Source of the DNA: Deltaproteobacteria bacterium
Lineage (GTDB): Bacteria; Desulfobacterota; Deferrimicrobia; Deferrimicrobiales; Deferrimicrobiaceae
Direction: 5' to 3'
Length of the DNA: 14,756 nucleotides
Assembly (NCBI GenBank): GCA_025357175.1
Contig: JANXPS010000214.1
Location: 1 to 14,756, forward strand
Shown here: positions 12,839 to 14,756 of the stretch, in pieces
Numbering within the stretch: position 1 is the stretch's first letter
Layout: the number at the start of each line of letters is the position of its first letter
Translations under genes and position numbers: made by a program
The notes under the pieces: generated by a model
Database searches by the model: none
Seen by the model: the letters and a program-made list of their open reading frames with translations, nothing else
What the model was told of the DNA's origin: nothing

Positions 12839-14275
12839 ATGGCGGGTCACGAGCCACTGGCGTACCGGCTGTTCATCGACGGGAAGCGGGAGGGCGGTTC
12901 CCAGGTTATGCCCGTGATCGACAAGTACACAGGGGAGACCTTCGCGACGGTCCCGGTCGCCGACGGCGACGCGGTGGACCGGGCGATTGCGGCCGCGAAA
13001 ACCGCATTCCCGATATATTCCCGCCTGCCCGCGCACAAGCGTCACGAAATTCTCCAGAAGGCCACGCTGCTGTTCGAGGCACGCAAGGAGGAACTTGCCG
13101 ACCTCATAGCGCGCGAGGCGGGCAAGCCCTGGAAATACGCGATCGGCGAGCTGACCCGCTCGATCGAGACGTTTCGCTTCTCGGCCGAGGAAGCCAAGCG
13201 CATTCATGGCGAAACGGTGCCGCTCGACGCAAGCGTCGCGGGAGAGGGCCGCATCGGCTTCTGGATGCGCGTTCCGGTCGGCGTCGTCGCCGCGATCACC
13301 CCGTTCAATTTTCCGCTCAATCTCGTCGCGCACAAGATCGGCCCCGCCCTGGCCGCGGGTTGTACGATCGTCCTCAAGCCGGCCTCGACGACCCCGCTGA
13401 TCGCGATCCGGATGGCGGAAATATTCGAGGAAGCCGGGCTGCCGCCGGGCGTCCTCAACGTCGTGGTCGGCCCGGGCGCGGTCGTGGGCGACCGGATGGT
13501 TTCGGATCCGCGCGTATCCAAGGTGTCGTTCACCGGGAGCCCGCCGGTCGGGGAAGCGATCATCCGGAAGGCGGGCTTGAAGAAAGTGACGATGGAGCTG
13601 GGCAACAATTCGGGCACCATCATCGAGCCGGACGCGGATCTCGATGCCGCCGTACCCCGATGCGTCGTCGCCGCTTTCGCCAACTCGGGACAGGTGTGCA
13701 TCTCCCTCCAGCGCCTCTACGTCCACAAGGACGTCGTCGCGGAATTCACCCGCCGCTTCGTCGAGGCGACACAGGCGCTCAAGATCGGCAATCCGCTCGA
13801 CCATGACACCGACATCGGACCGATGATCGAGGATCGCGAGGCGGTCCGCGCCGAGGCCTGGATCGAAGAGGCGGTCGCACAGGGCGCCACGCTGCTCTGC
13901 GGCGGGAAGCGTGAAGGGCGGGTCGTGCATCCAACTGTTCTGTCCACCGTCCACGCCTCGATGAAAGTGATGTGCGAGGAGGCGTTCGCCCCGCTGGTGT
14001 CGATCGTCACCTACGACACGTTCGAGGAGGCGGTCCGGATGGTTGACGATTCGCCCTATGGCCTCCAGGCCGGCATCTACACGAACGACATCAAGAAGGC
14101 GCTTTACGCGGTCGATCGCATCGATGCGGGGGGCATCATGATCAACGACAGCTCGATCTTCCGCGTCGACCACATGCCGTACGGCGGGAACAAGCTGAGT
14201 GGGCTCGGACGCGAAGGAGTTCCTTTCGCGGTCGAGGAAATGACCACGATCAAGATGGTGATGATCAAACCCTGA
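12839..14275 (+). CDS. NAD(P)-dependent aldehyde dehydrogenase (lactaldehyde dehydrogenase-like)
   Basis: Oxidises an aldehyde to the acid with NAD(P) in the cytosol. The 478-residue protein is full length. VPVGVVAAITPFNFPLN and KPASTTPL form the cofactor region, FTGSPPVG follows, Glu253 lies in MELGNN, and catalytic Cys287 in SGQVCIS. The C-terminal INDSSIFRVDHMPYGG and SGLGREGV signature strongly resembles the archaeal/bacterial lactaldehyde dehydrogenase (MJ1411-like) and GapN-like branch. The usual ELGG near the glutamate reads ELGNN. Substrate could be lactaldehyde, succinate semialdehyde or glyceraldehyde-3-phosphate; sequence alone does not decide. AGGGAGG (12828-12834) precedes ATG 12839. 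A lipoamide dehydrogenase gene begins 13 bases after its stop, suggesting an operon. Confidence 0.93.
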   Translation: MAGHEPLAYRLFIDGKREGGSQVMPVIDKYTGETFATVPVADGDAVDRAIAAAKTAFPIYSRLPAHKRHEILQKATLLFEARKEELADLIAREAGKPWKYAIGELTRSIETFRFSAEEAKRIHGETVPLDASVAGEGRIGFWMRVPVGVVAAITPFNFPLNLVAHKIGPALAAGCTIVLKPASTTPLIAIRMAEIFEEAGLPPGVLNVVVGPGAVVGDRMVSDPRVSKVSFTGSPPVGEAIIRKAGLKKVTMELGNNSGTIIEPDADLDAAVPRCVVAAFANSGQVCISLQRLYVHKDVVAEFTRRFVEATQALKIGNPLDHDTDIGPMIEDREAVRAEAWIEEAVAQGATLLCGGKREGRVVHPTVLSTVHASMKVMCEEAFAPLVSIVTYDTFEEAVRMVDDSPYGLQAGIYTNDIKKALYAVDRIDAGGIMINDSSIFRVDHMPYGGNKLSGLGREGVPFAVEEMTTIKMVMIKP

Positions 14276-14288
14276 GGTCGGAGGCCCG

Positions 14289-14756
14289 ATGCGCGAATAT
14301 GATCTTCTGGTAATCGGTTCGGGGCCCGGCGGATACGTCGCCGCGATCCGTGCGGCCCAGCTGGGGCTCAAGGTCGCCGCAGTCGAGAAGGACGCCCCCG
14401 GCGGCACCTGCGTCAACTGGGGCTGCATTCCCACCAAAGCGATCCTTGCGAGCGCCGAGGCGTTCGAGACGATGAAACGGGCCGATCGGTTCGGACTGCG
14501 GTGCGAGGGCGCCGCGGTCGATTTTCCCGCCGTGATCAAGCGAAGCCGCGACGTCTCGGCGAAGATGGCGCGCGGTGTCGCCTACCTGTTCAAGAAGAAC
14601 AAGGTCGAGCTGATTCAGGGGAAGGCGAGCGTGACCTCTCCCCGCACGGTCAAGGTGGGCGACGAGGAAATATTCGGCCGCGCCATCCTGATCGCCGTGG
14701 GAACCTCCGTGAAGGGCATCCCCGGCTTCGCGCCGGACGGGCGATCGATCATGACG
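14289..14756 (+). CDS. lpdA: Dihydrolipoyl dehydrogenase (E3), C-terminus cut by window edge
   Basis: The flavoprotein E3 reoxidises dihydrolipoamide in 2-oxoacid dehydrogenase complexes or the glycine cleavage system, passing electrons to NAD. The visible 156 residues start with an FAD dinucleotide-binding fold, VIGSGPGGYVAAIRAAQLG (GxGxxG at 10-15), then the redox-active disulfide GGTCVNWGCIPTKA with Cys41 and Cys46. ILIAVGTSVKGIPG near the end is the second FAD contact. CVNWGCIP marks lipoamide dehydrogenase rather than glutathione or mercuric reductase. About 310 residues (NAD and dimer domains) are missing. GGAGG (14280-14284) stands only 4 bases before ATG 14289. It probably forms an operon with the aldehyde dehydrogenase; E1/E2 partners may lie to the right. 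Confidence 0.93.
   Translation, partial: MREYDLLVIGSGPGGYVAAIRAAQLGLKVAAVEKDAPGGTCVNWGCIPTKAILASAEAFETMKRADRFGLRCEGAAVDFPAVIKRSRDVSAKMARGVAYLFKKNKVELIQGKASVTSPRTVKVGDEEIFGRAILIAVGTSVKGIPGFAPDGRSIMT

Noticed and set aside
12768..12857. Extended N-terminus for the LpxH-like gene
   Set aside because: The extra 30 residues are basic, unlike the family, and would overlap the start of the divergent aldehyde dehydrogenase gene; ATG 12767 sits directly before the DxH region.
12815..14539. 574-codon minus-strand frame over the aldehyde dehydrogenase gene
   Set aside because: His/Asp/Arg-rich shadow translation, no domain, overlaps two well-supported genes.

Overview
The window is a GC-rich, gene-dense piece of a Gram-negative bacterial chromosome. 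A probable lipid A gene (LpxH-like) and a signal-peptide-bearing beta-barrel protein point to a diderm envelope. The mix of an RNase E/G with a long N-terminal basic extension, a short ArgA-type acetyltransferase, PmbA and a cofactor-diverse aldehyde dehydrogenase resembles deltaproteobacterial lineages (Desulfobacterota, Geobacter relatives). That placement is an inference from gene content, not from a marker gene. No mobile element, CRISPR array, tRNA or rRNA was seen, and no gene-free stretch exceeds about 190 bases.

Layout, left to right. (1) Minus strand, positions 1-837: the N-terminal part of rarA, which runs off the left edge. (2) Divergent from it, two tandem genes for small, acidic, exported proteins (1023-1376 and 1466-1810). 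They are paralogues of each other, carry internal repeats around a GTG(T/S)(M/I)D(D/E)SG core and share a C-terminal PRPGYD motif. I recognise no known family. A strong hairpin-plus-T-run terminator follows them. (3) An apparently exported SirB1-like transglutaminase-fold/TPR protein (to 2845), closed by a second terminator. (4) A tightly packed plus-strand series, probably one operon: nadK, recN, a GNAT acetyltransferase, pmbA, a HAD pyrimidine-nucleotidase-type phosphatase, an RNase E/G and a four-helix membrane protein (2901-10989). Several junctions overlap by 1-4 bases or abut directly. (5) Minus strand: a beta-barrel outer membrane protein (10986-11861) with its own sigma70-type promoter, and an LpxH-type metallophosphoesterase (12009-12767). 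(6) Plus strand: an aldehyde dehydrogenase and the start of a dihydrolipoyl dehydrogenase, probably co-transcribed and cut by the right edge.

Most of the window is conserved housekeeping: replication-fork maintenance and DNA repair (RarA, RecN), NADP supply (NadK), RNA turnover (RNase E/G), lipid A synthesis (LpxH) and redox metabolism (aldehyde dehydrogenase, lipoamide dehydrogenase). The least explained part is 950-2850, where two novel-looking secreted repeat proteins sit beside a putatively exported papain/transglutaminase-fold protein. The regulatory signals there are also unusual: a duplicated upstream 10-mer and a terminator lying inside the apparent start of the next gene.
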